A DNA stretch of 64,000 bases. Origin: a virus. Positions 16,887 through 23,689 of the stretch are shown one piece after another; positions within the stretch are counted from its first letter, which is position 1; each line of letters begins with the position of its first letter. The stretch lies in IMG/VR virus record IMGVR_UViG_3300048580_000994, positions 1-64,000 of that record; one strand, given 5' to 3'. Under the pieces are notes generated by a model. The model made no database searches. It was not told the origin of the DNA and worked only from the letters and a program-made list of their open reading frames with translations. Position numbers and translations under genes: made by a program.

Positions 16887-17751
16887 CCACTTTATTAAAA
16901 TACTTATCTTGTGCTTCTTTTACTGTTCTTGTTTTTATACCAAGATATTGTAAAAGAAAAAATGGTCCAGCAGGGTTTGGGTTTTTTAATAGTTCACATA
17001 ATTGTGGGGTACTATATTGGTTGTATAATGATTGGGCATAATTTTTACAAGTATTCCAATCATTGATAAATTCAGGTGTACCCAAATTATCTAATGATAA
17101 ATTAAAATATTTGTTTAGTCCTTTTAATATTTGGGTTGAACGATTGATGCCACAAAGGCAATTTGGTTTTTTTGTTCCACAAAATTTACACAAGGTTTTA
17201 TCTATTATTGGTGGTTTGTGTGATTTAGTGTTTTTATTTTCCCAAGATAACAGAGGGCGATATTTTACTGCTTTTGGTCCATACCACCCTTGTCCAATAT
17301 ATTCTTCCAATAATAATTTGGATATTTTGGTTCGTGTGTTGGTTAAAGGTTGTATAACCCAACAGGTTCCAAATTGCGAGTTTTTATCACCAGATTGTGT
17401 ATTGCTCATTGTTGTGCTCATATTTTTTCTGGCATAATCATATAAGCGTGAATTAAAATATCGTTGTATATTACACCAAGAAGAACTTTTCATCATATTA
17501 AATGCCATAATCATACTATACCAACTGTGTGATTTTTCAGGTAGCATTTTACAAAGAAGATAGTGACATATAAAATGTTCTCTAGCAGTTAAAAAAACTA
17601 AATTATCGTTGGTATCATCACCATCCAACGACCTTGGGATGATGTGGTGTTTTTCATAATATTGGGTTTTAGATTTAACCCTTGGTTGTGATTTAGCGTT
17701 TTGGATAATTCCATAATACCAATTATAGTATTTATTTTTTATAAAAATCAT
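16873..17751 (-). CDS. HNH homing endonuclease
   Basis: A 292-aa protein with an N-terminal HNH core, EKHHIIPRSLDGDDTNDNL followed by REHFICH. Zinc-ribbon-like cysteines (CKFCGTKKPNCLC) come later, and the C-terminal helical region is a likely DNA-binding part. Paralogues are at 31524 and 50275. I start it at the MIFIKN methionine as in the paralogues; the frame open to 17844 only reads through the structured leader. Its last codons run into the 3' end of a tRNA. Confidence 0.88.
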   Translation of the reverse strand: MIFIKNKYYNWYYGIIQNAKSQPRVKSKTQYYEKHHIIPRSLDGDDTNDNLVFLTAREHFICHYLLCKMLPEKSHSWYSMIMAFNMMKSSSWCNIQRYFNSRLYDYARKNMSTTMSNTQSGDKNSQFGTCWVIQPLTNTRTKISKLLLEEYIGQGWYGPKAVKYRPLLSWENKNTKSHKPPIIDKTLCKFCGTKKPNCLCGINRSTQILKGLNKYFNLSLDNLGTPEFINDWNTCKNYAQSLYNQYSTPQLCELLKNPNPAGPFFLLQYLGIKTRTVKEAQDKYFNKVVDSA

Positions 17752-17787
17752 TTGTATTCTCTCCGAATAAAGTGTATAAATAAAAGG

Positions 17788-17845
17788 AGTGGGACAAGCC
17801 CTTCTCCGATGGGTTTCTAATACCGGCAAAGTATTGGATACCACT
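17788..17845 (+). ncRNA. anti-RBS three-way-junction RNA element, copy B
   Basis: TATAAATA 17775-17782; P1 AGTGG/CCACT 17788-17792/17841-17845; hairpin CCC 17799-17801/GGG 17811-17813 whose loop holds TCTCCGA (17803-17809), identical to the antisense of the endonuclease RBS (17760-17766); second hairpin AATAC/GTATT. Confidence 0.8.
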
Positions 17846-17918
17846 AATCTTATTTATCAAATAATTCTTAATATAGCAGAAAATAGTTATAAAAATCAAT
17901 ATTTTAATTAAAAATTTT

Positions 17919-17991
17919 AGTCCCTTAGCTCAGAGGCAGAGCGGCAGGTTCTTACCCTGCGTCAGCGAGATTTCAAAATTCTCAGGGACTA
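17919..17991 (+). tRNA. tRNA-Lys(CTT)
   Basis: AGTCCCT/AGGGACT acceptor; GCAGG-TTCTTAC-CCTGC anticodon arm; T-loop TTCAAAA. Confidence 0.85.
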
Positions 17992-17996
17992 CTAAT

Positions 17997-18069
17997 GGAC
18001 GATTAGCTCAAGTGGTAGAGCAACTGACTCTTAATCAGTAGGTTCCCAGATCATGGCTGGGATCGTTCA
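17997..18069 (+). tRNA. tRNA-Lys(CTT)
   Basis: GGACGAT/ATCGTTC acceptor; CTGA-CTCTTAA-TCAG; variant T-loop ATCATGG. Confidence 0.85.
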
Positions 18070-18074
18070 CTAAT

Positions 18075-18150
18075 TATAGCAGGTTGATAAAATCAAATTA
18101 CAGACTTGCAAGCTGGGTAGTCCAACGCTATCTAAATAATTTGGTGCTAT
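18075..18150 (+). tRNA. degenerate tRNA-like sequence
   Basis: A seven-base acceptor TATAGCA/TGCTATA encloses a CAG-ACTTGCAAG-CTG hairpin with a TGC anticodon but no recognisable T-arm. Probably a decayed tRNA. The next 90 bases hold another hairpin (GACGT/ACGTC) without a clear tRNA. Confidence 0.35.
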
Positions 18151-18242
18151 AATGGATTTCAGCATGGTGATGAACTTGTAAGACTGATTGATTTGATTAG
18201 ACGTAAGATGAACGTCCAATAAGGTGTGAAGCCTTTGATTAT

Positions 18243-18331
18243 TCCTGTCGGCGTGGCTAGGTGAAACGCATGGACTGTTAATCCATTGGCTCGTAGGGAT
18301 ACGGGGCGAGGTTCGAATCCTCGGACAGGAG
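18243..18331 (+). tRNA. tRNA, anticodon GTT, class II
   Basis: TCCTGTC/GACAGGA acceptor, ATGGA-CTGTTAA-TCCAT anticodon arm, long variable arm, T-loop TTCGAAT. Asn by anticodon. Confidence 0.85.
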
Positions 18332-18380
18332 CGGAATATACGGTTGAAAGTGACGATAAGAATGGGAACTTTCAAAAAAT

Positions 18381-18453
18381 GGTACTGAAGAGCAATTGGT
18401 TGAGCCGCTTGACTGTCTATCAGGTGTACGGGGTTCAATTCCCCGCAGTATCG
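18381..18453 (+). tRNA. tRNA-Asp(GTC)
   Basis: GGTACTG/CAGTATC acceptor; CTTGA-CTGTCTA-TCAGG; T-loop TTCAATT. Confidence 0.88.
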
Positions 18454-18522
18454 CATAAAGTAACTGTGGTACCCTGATGGGTTCCTTAATTAACCACCTT
18501 TAGTGTGGTAGCAGTTTTTAAT

Positions 18523-18591
18523 GGGCTTTCCGTATAGGACGGACCCTGCACTTGCAATGCGGGAGGGTCGGGGCAGTACCGACAAGGTCCA
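18523..18591 (+). tRNA. tRNA-Ala(TGC), noncanonical T-loop
   Basis: GGGCTTT/AAGGTCC acceptor, loop CTTGCAA, perfect T-stem GTCGG/CCGAC around GGCAGTA instead of TTCRANN. Confidence 0.8.
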
Positions 18592-18606
18592 CAAAAATAA
18601 AATAAT

Positions 18607-18679
18607 GGGTAGATGGTGAAGCTAGTGCTCACATCGTTCTGAAAAAGCGAAGACCAAGGTGCGATCCCTTGTCTACCCA
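18607..18679 (+). tRNA. tRNA-Phe(GAA)
   Basis: GGGTAGA/TCTACCC acceptor; TCGTT-CTGAAAA-AGCGA anticodon arm; T-loop TGCGATC. Confidence 0.87.
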
Positions 18680-18684
18680 CTTAT

Positions 18685-18755
18685 GGTCTGTTAGTTCAAA
18701 GGAAGAACAAACGCTTGATAAGCGTTAGATGGGATATCGTAATTCTCACGGACCA
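18685..18755 (+). tRNA. tRNA-Ile(GAT)
   Basis: GGTCTGT/ACGGACC acceptor; AACGC-TTGATAA-GCGTT; T-loop ATCGTAA. Confidence 0.87.
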
Positions 18756-18760
18756 CTTAT

Positions 18761-18831
18761 AGGAGCGACTCAGGGCTAGTAAGCACGGCCGATAACCGTG
18801 TGATGTTGGAGTTCAAATCTCCCCGTTCCTA
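18761..18831 (+). tRNA. tRNA-Ile(GAT)
   Basis: AGGAGCG/CGTTCCT acceptor; CACGG-CCGATAA-CCGTG; canonical T-loop. C33 instead of T33 is noted. Confidence 0.8.
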
Positions 18832-18836
18832 CTTAT

Positions 18837-18907
18837 GCCATCTTAGTACAACAGTAGTATTACCGGTTGAAGCCCGGTCGATCTTGGGGCGGGACCAAGG
18901 GGTGGCA
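18837..18907 (+). tRNA. tRNA-Phe(GAA), noncanonical T-loop
   Basis: GCCATCT/GGGTGGC acceptor; ACCGG-TTGAAGC-CCGGT; T-stem CTTGG/CCAAG with loop GGCGGGA. Confidence 0.8.
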
Positions 18908-18912
18908 CTTAT

Positions 18913-18985
18913 GGGCTTATAGGCTAATTGGATAAACCTTTGGACTACGAATCCGAAATTCCAGATTCGAATTCTGGTAAGCCCG
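18913..18985 (+). tRNA. tRNA-Arg(ACG)
   Basis: GGGCTTA/TAAGCCC acceptor; TGGA-CTACGAA-TCCG; T-loop TTCGAAT. Confidence 0.9.
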
Positions 18986-19034
18986 CTACACACTGGACTA
19001 TATTAGCAATAATATAAAATAACAGTGTTTCTAC

Positions 19035-19111
19035 CCATAATATTAGTATAATAGTAATGCAACCAGCCAAAAGGGTTGGGTGATATCAAGGCAGGATTGA
19101 TATATTATGGT
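19035..19111 (+). tRNA. tRNA-like sequence, identity uncertain
   Basis: CCATAAT/ATTATGG acceptor and CAACC/GGTTG anticodon stem with a 9-base loop (AGCCAAAAG); 7-bp T-stem with the noncanonical loop GGCAGGA. Possibly degenerate Trp. Confidence 0.45.
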
Positions 19112-19116
19112 TAAAT

Positions 19117-19190
19117 GCTTCCATAGTGATAATTGGTTAACACGATTCTTTGGTAAGGAATAAATCTCGGATCATTCCCGGGTGGAAGCT
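19117..19190 (+). tRNA. tRNA-Thr(GGT)
   Basis: GCTTCCA/TGGAAGC acceptor; ATTCT-TTGGTAA-GGAAT; T-loop ATCATTC. Confidence 0.85.
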
Positions 19191-19202
19191 CTTAAACGAT
19201 AT

Positions 19203-19285
19203 GGAGAATGCCGGGGTTGGCTCCCCAAACAGTCTTGAAAACTGTGGTGACCGCAAGGTCAATAGTTCGATGCTATCATTCTCCG
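19203..19285 (+). tRNA. tRNA-Ser(TGA)
   Basis: GGAGAAT/ATTCTCC acceptor; ACAGT-CTTGAAA-ACTGT; class II variable arm. Confidence 0.92.
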
Positions 19286-19300
19286 CTTAACTTATTTTAT

Positions 19301-19381
19301 GCCCGAGTGATGTAACAGCAGCCATGCAACGCTAAGAACGTTGTGCCGAAAGGCGTGCAGGTGCAATTCCTGTCTCGGGTA
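19301..19381 (+). tRNA. tRNA-Leu(AAG)
   Basis: GCCCGAG/CTCGGGT acceptor; CAACG-CTAAGAA-CGTTG; class II; T-loop TGCAATT. Confidence 0.9.
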
Positions 19382-19383
19382 CT

Positions 19384-19481
19384 AAAAATTTTCAACGTAG
19401 GGACCAGTACCATGGCGAACACGAACAAAATGGACAATATCAAGATAGTGATCATAGGCTTGATATTCGTTGAAAATTTTT
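19384..19481 (+). ncRNA. candidate structured RNA between tRNAs
   Basis: A 14-bp outer stem (19384-19397/19468-19481) encloses hairpin CCAT/ATGG (19410-19413/19430-19433) and a perfect 8-bp hairpin 19437-19444/19459-19466. It is a three-way junction without tRNA features. No family recognised. Confidence 0.5.
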
Positions 19482-19488
19482 TGATATG

Positions 19489-19560
19489 TCGGGTATGGCA
19501 TGGTGCCTTCGAAGGGATTGGCCGTCTGGAGAAGAATGGGGTTCAAATCCACCGCCCGAT
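19489..19560 (+). tRNA. degenerate tRNA-like sequence
   Basis: Exactly 72 nt with TCGGGT/GCCCGA ends and a GGG-TTCAAAT T-arm, but no normal anticodon arm. Likely a decayed tRNA. Confidence 0.4.
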
Positions 19561-19593
19561 ACGAAAATTTTTTGATATTTTTGAAAAAAGTAT

Positions 19594-19622
19594 TTGACAA
19601 CATGGTTAAAAGTGGATATATT
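19594..19622 (+). promoter_or_regulatory. sigma70-like promoter inside tRNA array
   Basis: TTGACA 19594-19599 and TATATT 19617-19622, spacing 17, just before tRNA-Leu(CAA). Confidence 0.65.
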
Positions 19623-19651
19623 GTATAAATAGAAAGTGATTAACGCACTTA

Positions 19652-19731
19652 TGCCCATGTGGTGGAATGGCAGACACGCCTGACTCAAAATCAGGTTCGA
19701 AAGAGTGGGGGTTCAAGTCCCTCCATGGGCA
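19652..19731 (+). tRNA. tRNA-Leu(CAA)
   Basis: GCCCATG/CATGGGC acceptor; CCTGA-CTCAAAA-TCAGG; class II arm. Confidence 0.93.
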
Positions 19732-19764
19732 CTAAAAGTTTATTGATTCTTTTTAAAAATCAAT

Positions 19765-19935
19765 TGGCGTCCCCGGTGAAAGGTCTGCTCATGGACCTCC
19801 AGTAATGGTGTCCGAATGGACATAAGATGTTGACCTTTGTGGCGATTGGTTAGTAACAAACATCGAAAAGGACAGAAGCCTCTGGTGCCCAACGTAAGTG
19901 TTGGGCTGGGCAGTCAAGAGCCAAGTAATCTTGAT
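19765..19935 (+). other. 170-base untranslated stretch with hairpins
   Basis: Hairpins AGGTC/GGACCT, TGTCC/GGACA and GCCCAAC-gtaag-TGTTGGGC are visible and no ORF or full tRNA fits. It may be a structured RNA or decayed tRNAs. Confidence 0.35.
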
Positions 19936-19937
19936 AT

Positions 19938-20010
19938 GCGGGCATAGCTCAGTTGGTAGAGTACAAGTTTTCCAAACTTGGTGTCGTCGGTTCAAGCCCG
20001 TCTGCCCGCT
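19938..20010 (+). tRNA. tRNA-Gly(TCC)
   Basis: GCGGGCA/TGCCCGC acceptor; CAAGT-TTTCCAA-ACTTG; T-loop TTCAAGC. Confidence 0.93.
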
Positions 20011-20020
20011 CAAAACATTG

Positions 20021-20052
20021 AAATAGCACAATTTTTAAAAATTGTGCTATTT
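20021..20052. terminator. perfect palindrome, bidirectional terminator
   Basis: A 16-bp perfect inverted repeat with no loop bases (AAATAGCACAATTTTT and its complement) between tRNA-Gly and the convergent endonuclease, whose stop codon it includes. Confidence 0.7.
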
Positions 20053-20766
20053 GTTTATATAAATTGGCATTGATGAATTATACCAATTATTATTATATTC
20101 AGAGTATTTGGTATTCCATTCGTCAATTTCTAATAATAATTGTTCTAAAGTAACTGATGAATTTCCACACTTGGAACAATTGTCCTTTTTTAATAAATAT
20201 TCACAGTTGGCAGGATGTGACAATATCATTGGATTTATATTGTTTTTATAACCATTAACGACTGAATAACGATGGTCTTTATCATAGTTGTTTCCTTCAA
20301 TAATATTATTAAAACCTAATAAACAATGCTTAATATTGTCGTGTATTTTTTTAAATCTGGATAATGTTCTGTAGTTTTTAAATGGCTCGACATCTGCAAT
20401 AGTTAGTCCAAATTTTTTGAGTAATGTGTTTCTTTGTTGTTCCCTTGATTTTTCTGAACGATTTTTATTAGAGTTATCTCCAGAACAAGTTTGTGAACAA
20501 AAAGAATTTCGTCTTTGTTCATAAGGAATATTGTTGCCACATACCAAACATTTTTTGACAAATGAAGCTGTTGATATTGCCAATCGTTCTTTATTGGTTA
20601 AAAATCCTGCTTCTTTAATTGCGTTACTCCAACTACCAAATGTTCTTTCAAAGTGTCCATAATGAATGCTTGGTGAAAAAGTAAAATCGTTTCTTGATGG
20701 TATTTTATTATGTTGATTATAAAAATTTTTTAGTTCTGAAATTAAAAAGTCTTTAGTATATTTCAT
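20047..20766 (-). CDS. HNH homing endonuclease with zinc finger
   Basis: A 239-aa protein. An N-terminal helical domain precedes a CLVCG...CSQTC zinc finger. The HNH core is DKDHRYSVVNGYKNN followed by HPANCEYL. A final CSKCG lies before the C-terminal helix. Related cores are at 21861, 29114 and 47216. A short out-of-frame ATG frame of six codons overlaps the start. Its leader carries element copy C. Confidence 0.88.
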   Translation of the reverse strand: MKYTKDFLISELKNFYNQHNKIPSRNDFTFSPSIHYGHFERTFGSWSNAIKEAGFLTNKERLAISTASFVKKCLVCGNNIPYEQRRNSFCSQTCSGDNSNKNRSEKSREQQRNTLLKKFGLTIADVEPFKNYRTLSRFKKIHDNIKHCLLGFNNIIEGNNYDKDHRYSVVNGYKNNINPMILSHPANCEYLLKKDNCSKCGNSSVTLEQLLLEIDEWNTKYSEYNNNWYNSSMPIYINK

Positions 20767-20802
20767 TTGACATAATCTCCGGTTTCGGGTTATAAATAAA
20801 GG

Positions 20803-20861
20803 AGTGGGACAAGCCCTCCTCCGGTTGGGTTTCTATTGCCGCCACAGCAATGGATACCACT
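20803..20861 (+). ncRNA. anti-RBS three-way-junction RNA element, copy C
   Basis: TATAAATA 20791-20798; P1 AGTGG/CCACT 20803-20807/20857-20861; loop of hairpin CCC/GGG (20814-20816/20827-20829) contains CTCCGGTT (20819-20826), identical to the antisense RBS at 20777-20784; second hairpin ATTGC/GCAAT. A leftward GATAAATA late box lies just beyond P1. Confidence 0.82.
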
Positions 20862-20884
20862 AATTCTTTATATTATTTATCATT

Positions 20885-21174
20885 TTAGTTGTAAAAGTCA
20901 ATATTATTTTTATCTTTCTATAGTTTAATTAGAAAATCAAGTATATCATTCCAGTACAACGTAAGAAAATTTCAGGAAATCATCAGCTAACAAATCGCAA
21001 GGCTATAAAAACATTGAGCCAAGGGAAGTGCTTGGACAGGGCGAAATGATGAAATGAAATTAGTAAGACGTTTGAAAAAATGATTGAAAGATGAGTATTA
21101 GGTAAAACACCGGCATAGCATTGCGATTGGAGCCGGAGATTCTGTTCAAGTCAGACATGAAAGGCTAATTTAAT
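20885..21174 (+). other. 290-base stretch without a clear gene
   Basis: Hairpins CCAAG-ggaagtg-CTTGG, CCGGC/GCCGG and ATTTCA/TGAAAT are visible. No ORF over 40 codons and no full tRNA was found. Possibly a structured RNA or remnants of tRNAs. Confidence 0.35.
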
Positions 21175-21255
21175 GGAAGGGCTGGGTACGAGTGAACCCA
21201 AGAGTCTGTAAAACTCCCCTTAACTGTGTGATGGTGCAAATTCCGTCCCCTTCCA
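21175..21255 (+). tRNA. tRNA-Tyr(GTA), copy 2
   Basis: Differs from 16356-16436 by a single base in the variable arm, so this is a recent duplication. Confidence 0.92.
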
Positions 21256-21261
21256 CAAACA

Positions 21262-21345
21262 GAACAACTTGATATGGTGTAATGGCTGCACGGACCACAT
21301 GGAGTGGTCAGGTATTGGTTCAAATCCTTTCTCATTGTTGAAGTT
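21262..21345 (+). tRNA. degenerate tRNA-like, anticodon TGG-like
   Basis: GACCA-CATGGAG-TGGTC hairpin lacks U33 and the acceptor pairs poorly (AACAA/TTGTT). Probably a decayed Pro tRNA. Confidence 0.4.
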
Positions 21346-21463
21346 AAATCAAATCTGCAGGTTTGGTACTTCGTGTTCAGGGACGCTTGAACATTGTTCT
21401 GAAGATTTCCAGAGAGGTTTGTAAGTAGACCCTGTAAGCGTTGACTGGGGAAACTTTCATTAT

Positions 21464-21549
21464 TCCGGGGTCGTCTAATTTGGTAGGACACCTGACTTTG
21501 AATCAGGGAGATTAACATCTCTGTGCAGGTTCGACTCCTGCTCCCGGAT
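21464..21549 (+). tRNA. tRNA, anticodon TTG, class II
   Basis: TCCGGGG/TCCCGGA ends; CCTGA-CTTTGAA-TCAGG; extra arm GAGATTAACATCTC. Gln by anticodon on a class II body. Confidence 0.85.
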
Positions 21550-21610
21550 CAAAAACAATAAGCGGTTGTAGGTGTAGACGTGTTAGATAGGAACCTTCAT
21601 TTTTATTATA

Positions 21611-21681
21611 TCGGTATAGTGTTAACGGTTAGCACGATGGTCTCCAAAACCACAAGTCAGGGTTCGAATCCTTGTACCGAT
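21611..21681 (+). tRNA. tRNA-Trp(CCA)
   Basis: TCGGTAT/GTACCGA acceptor; TGGT-CTCCAAA-ACCA; T-loop TTCGAAT. Confidence 0.9.
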
Positions 21682-21692
21682 GCCAAATTCAT

Positions 21693-21763
21693 ACTTCCGG
21701 ATGGTGTGGGCACCTGTTATCCTTGACTCGGATGATGTTAGAGTTCAATTCTCTACGGAAGTA
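21693..21763 (+). tRNA. tRNA-Val(GAC)
   Basis: ACTTCCG/CGGAAGT acceptor; ATCC-TTGACTC-GGAT; T-loop TTCAATT. Confidence 0.85.
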
Positions 21764-21839
21764 CCAAAATTGCATTCGTTAGGGTACCTTGATTATGTTG
21801 GTAAAAAATCTTGAGTATCTCAAAGCAATACCATCCAAC

Positions 21840-21870
21840 AATGGTTAGTAAGGTTCGAACTTACTTGATA
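21840..21870 (+). tRNA. tRNA 3' fragment
   Basis: A perfect T-arm GTAAG-GTTCGAA-CTTAC adjoins the stop of the leftward endonuclease gene without a matching 5' half. It looks like a tRNA broken by the endonuclease insertion. Confidence 0.4.
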
Positions 21871-22682
21871 TATCTGGGTAATGTGTGGTTGCCAAATTCC
21901 CATAATACTATTCGAAGAAATAGTTCATTCAATGTTATAGTTGATGATATTCTTCTGTTAAAATTTTCTTTATATGGAACCATTTCTGCGTTTGCAGGAT
22001 GTTTTATTAATTCAAATGATATATTATTTTTATATCCTTCTTGTATTTGGTATAAATGGTCCCAAGTAACTCCGGTGGGGTTTGGGTTCATTGCTGAATG
22101 TGGTCTATACCACCCATAGTTTTTGATCATTTCAAAATCAAATAATTCACTATGTTTTTTGGAAGATAATGAAAACCTGCAACTTTTTCTGTAAAATGTT
22201 TTATTTTCATATCTACATTTTGTGCAATAACAAGAACTTCTTGATGCTGGACTGATAAATATAATATTACATTTTTCACATTGTTTGTATTTAATATTTG
22301 TGGTTGGGTATTCTTTTGGTGCTTTATATGTTGGTGATTTTGTTCTTGGATTTTGTTGGAAATATATTTTTAATTTTTTAGAAACAGTTAATCCAATTTG
22401 TTGTTTAGAAACATCTGATAGTGTCCAGCCATTTTCAATTCGTTTTTTATTAGTATAAGTAGCAGAACAAGAATGATTGCAGAAATCTTTTCTTTTATTA
22501 TCATAATCAATAATTATACCGCAGCACAAACATTTTTTAGGGTTTTGGTTGTATAGTTTGATGTTTTCGTTTTTAGTATGGTTGCCCAAACATTGTTTTG
22601 AGCAATAAGTCATTGATCTTTTATCTTTGATTATAAATTCTTTTTTACATTCTTGGCATATAGCAGTTTTTTTAATTTTCAT
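21861..22682 (-). CDS. HNH homing endonuclease with zinc fingers
   Basis: A 273-aa protein starting with a CQECKKEF...CSKQC finger, a second CLCCG...CNHSC finger and a third cysteine group. The HNH core is WDHLYQIQEGYKNN followed by HPANAEMV. The N-terminus is very like 29114-30289. RBS CCGGAG; leader carries element copy D. Confidence 0.88.
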   Translation of the reverse strand: MKIKKTAICQECKKEFIIKDKRSMTYCSKQCLGNHTKNENIKLYNQNPKKCLCCGIIIDYDNKRKDFCNHSCSATYTNKKRIENGWTLSDVSKQQIGLTVSKKLKIYFQQNPRTKSPTYKAPKEYPTTNIKYKQCEKCNIIFISPASRSSCYCTKCRYENKTFYRKSCRFSLSSKKHSELFDFEMIKNYGWYRPHSAMNPNPTGVTWDHLYQIQEGYKNNISFELIKHPANAEMVPYKENFNRRISSTITLNELFLRIVLWEFGNHTLPRYIK

Positions 22683-22718
22683 TTGACATAATCTCCGGTT
22701 TCGGGTTATAAATAAAGG

Positions 22719-22777
22719 AGTGGGACAAGCCCTCCTCCGGTTGGGTTTCCATTATCCGCTAAGTAATGGATACCACT
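22719..22777 (+). ncRNA. anti-RBS three-way-junction RNA element, copy D
   Basis: TATAAATA 22707-22714; P1 22719-22723/22773-22777; loop CTCCGGTT 22735-22742 equals the antisense RBS 22693-22700. Nearly identical to copy C except hairpin 2, here CCATTA/TAATGG, where both strands changed together. Confidence 0.82.
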
Positions 22778-22829
22778 AATTCTTTATATTATTTATCATT
22801 TTGGTTGTAAAAGTCAATATTTAAATTAT

Positions 22830-22901
22830 GCTCGGTAGATCGCTGGGGCGACGATGATCCTTACAAGATTGTTGTGGTGGGTCCAATCCCCACACCGAGT
22901 A
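22830..22901 (+). tRNA. tRNA-Val(TAC)
   Basis: GCTCGGT/ACCGAGT acceptor; TGATC-CTTACAA-GATTG; T-arm GTGGG-TCCAATC-CCCAC. Confidence 0.86.
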
Positions 22902-22993
22902 CCAAATAAAAATTAAACTTCAATGGACAATGGCGTATCCCGACATTGTGGGAAGTTTATACAGTTTTGTGGTATCTGTGTCAAACCACTTTT

Positions 22994-23070
22994 GGCCTGT
23001 GGGACTGCATGGTGTAGTCGCCCGCCTGTCACGCGGGAGGTTCAGAGGGGATCGTTACCCCTACAGGTCG
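22994..23070 (+). tRNA. tRNA-Asp(GTC)
   Basis: GGCCTGT/ACAGGTC acceptor; CCCGC-CTGTCAC-GCGGG; variant T-loop ATCGTTA. Confidence 0.85.
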
Positions 23071-23221
23071 CCAAACCATCGCAGAGCAAGTCCTTTCATT
23101 TGGGACGAAAGAGGGAGTAGGCACTTGAAGTCGAAACCGTGAGTGGTGCTGCAACCAATTTCCGAAAGGACTGGACAATAAAAGTCCAAGACTCGCAGCG
23201 ATTCCCACCTCTGCAACCAAT

Positions 23222-23294
23222 TCAGGGTGTAGCTTAAAAGAAAAGTGCTGGTCTCGGAAACCAGAGACTGGGTTTGCAAGATACCCCATCCTGA
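23222..23294 (+). tRNA. tRNA-Pro(CGG)
   Basis: TCAGGGT/ATCCTGA acceptor; CTGGT-CTCGGAA-ACCAG; T-loop TTGCAAG. The 150 bases before it hold hairpins but no clear gene. Confidence 0.78.
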
Positions 23295-23307
23295 CAAAAT
23301 GTTTTAT

Positions 23308-23381
23308 GGGCTGTGTAATGGGGTTACGGGTGACTTTTGCAAAGTTGCTGATTCAGGAGGGTTCGATTCCCCCACGGTCCA
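23308..23381 (+). tRNA. tRNA-Ala(TGC)
   Basis: GGGCTGT/ACGGTCC acceptor; TGACT-TTTGCAA-AGTTG; T-loop TTCGATT. Confidence 0.9.
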
Positions 23382-23387
23382 CTTAAT

Positions 23388-23459
23388 GGGGAATGGGCGA
23401 GGTACCCGGATAATCATGGCATGATTATAGCCTGATCGGAGCGTTACCGATATTCTCCA
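23388..23459 (+). tRNA. tRNA-Ala(GGC)
   Basis: GGGGAAT/ATTCTCC acceptor; TAATC-ATGGCAT-GATTA; variant T-loop AGCGTTA. Confidence 0.82.
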
Positions 23460-23576
23460 CAAACAATTACCAAGATTGTATCGGTGAAAAAGTCTACGTA
23501 AAGTCGGGACGAATCGAACAAAAAGGTGTTAGAATATTGTTCATTTTGGTTAAAGACTGTGACCAAAAATATTAAT

Positions 23577-23648
23577 GCGGGTATGATGTAAAGGTTGCCT
23601 GAAGCGTTGCCAACGCTTACTTGGGATTTCGATTCCATCTAGGTACTC
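23577..23648 (+). tRNA. tRNA-Gly(GCC)-like with mismatched 3' end
   Basis: AAGCG-TTGCCAA-CGCTT and a TTCGATT T-loop are good, but GCGGGTA has no matching 3' strand. Possibly a chimera or a decayed gene. Confidence 0.5.
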
Positions 23649-23654
23649 CACTCA

Positions 23655-23662
23655 TATAAATA
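23655..23662 (+). promoter_or_regulatory. late promoter TATAAATA
   Basis: Precedes the gene at 23690 by 28 nt, with RBS ACGGAGG between them. Confidence 0.65.
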
Positions 23663-23689
23663 CTAAGTACAATTACGGAGGATAATTTT

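Noticed and set aside
17752-17844. N-terminal extension of the HNH gene (MVSNTLPVLETHRR...) shared in part with the 29114 gene
   Set aside because: It is the structured leader read as codons. The RBS and paralogue starts place translation at 17751 and 30289.
20803-20861. Hammerhead ribozyme in the leader element (minus strand has GAAAC ... GTC between three stems)
   Set aside because: The essential CUGAUGA segment is missing; only UAUC is present at that junction.
23029-23289. Several 60-85 codon ORFs in the tRNA array on both strands
   Set aside because: They overlap well-formed tRNAs, lack RBSs and have no coding-like composition; they are shadows of RNA genes.
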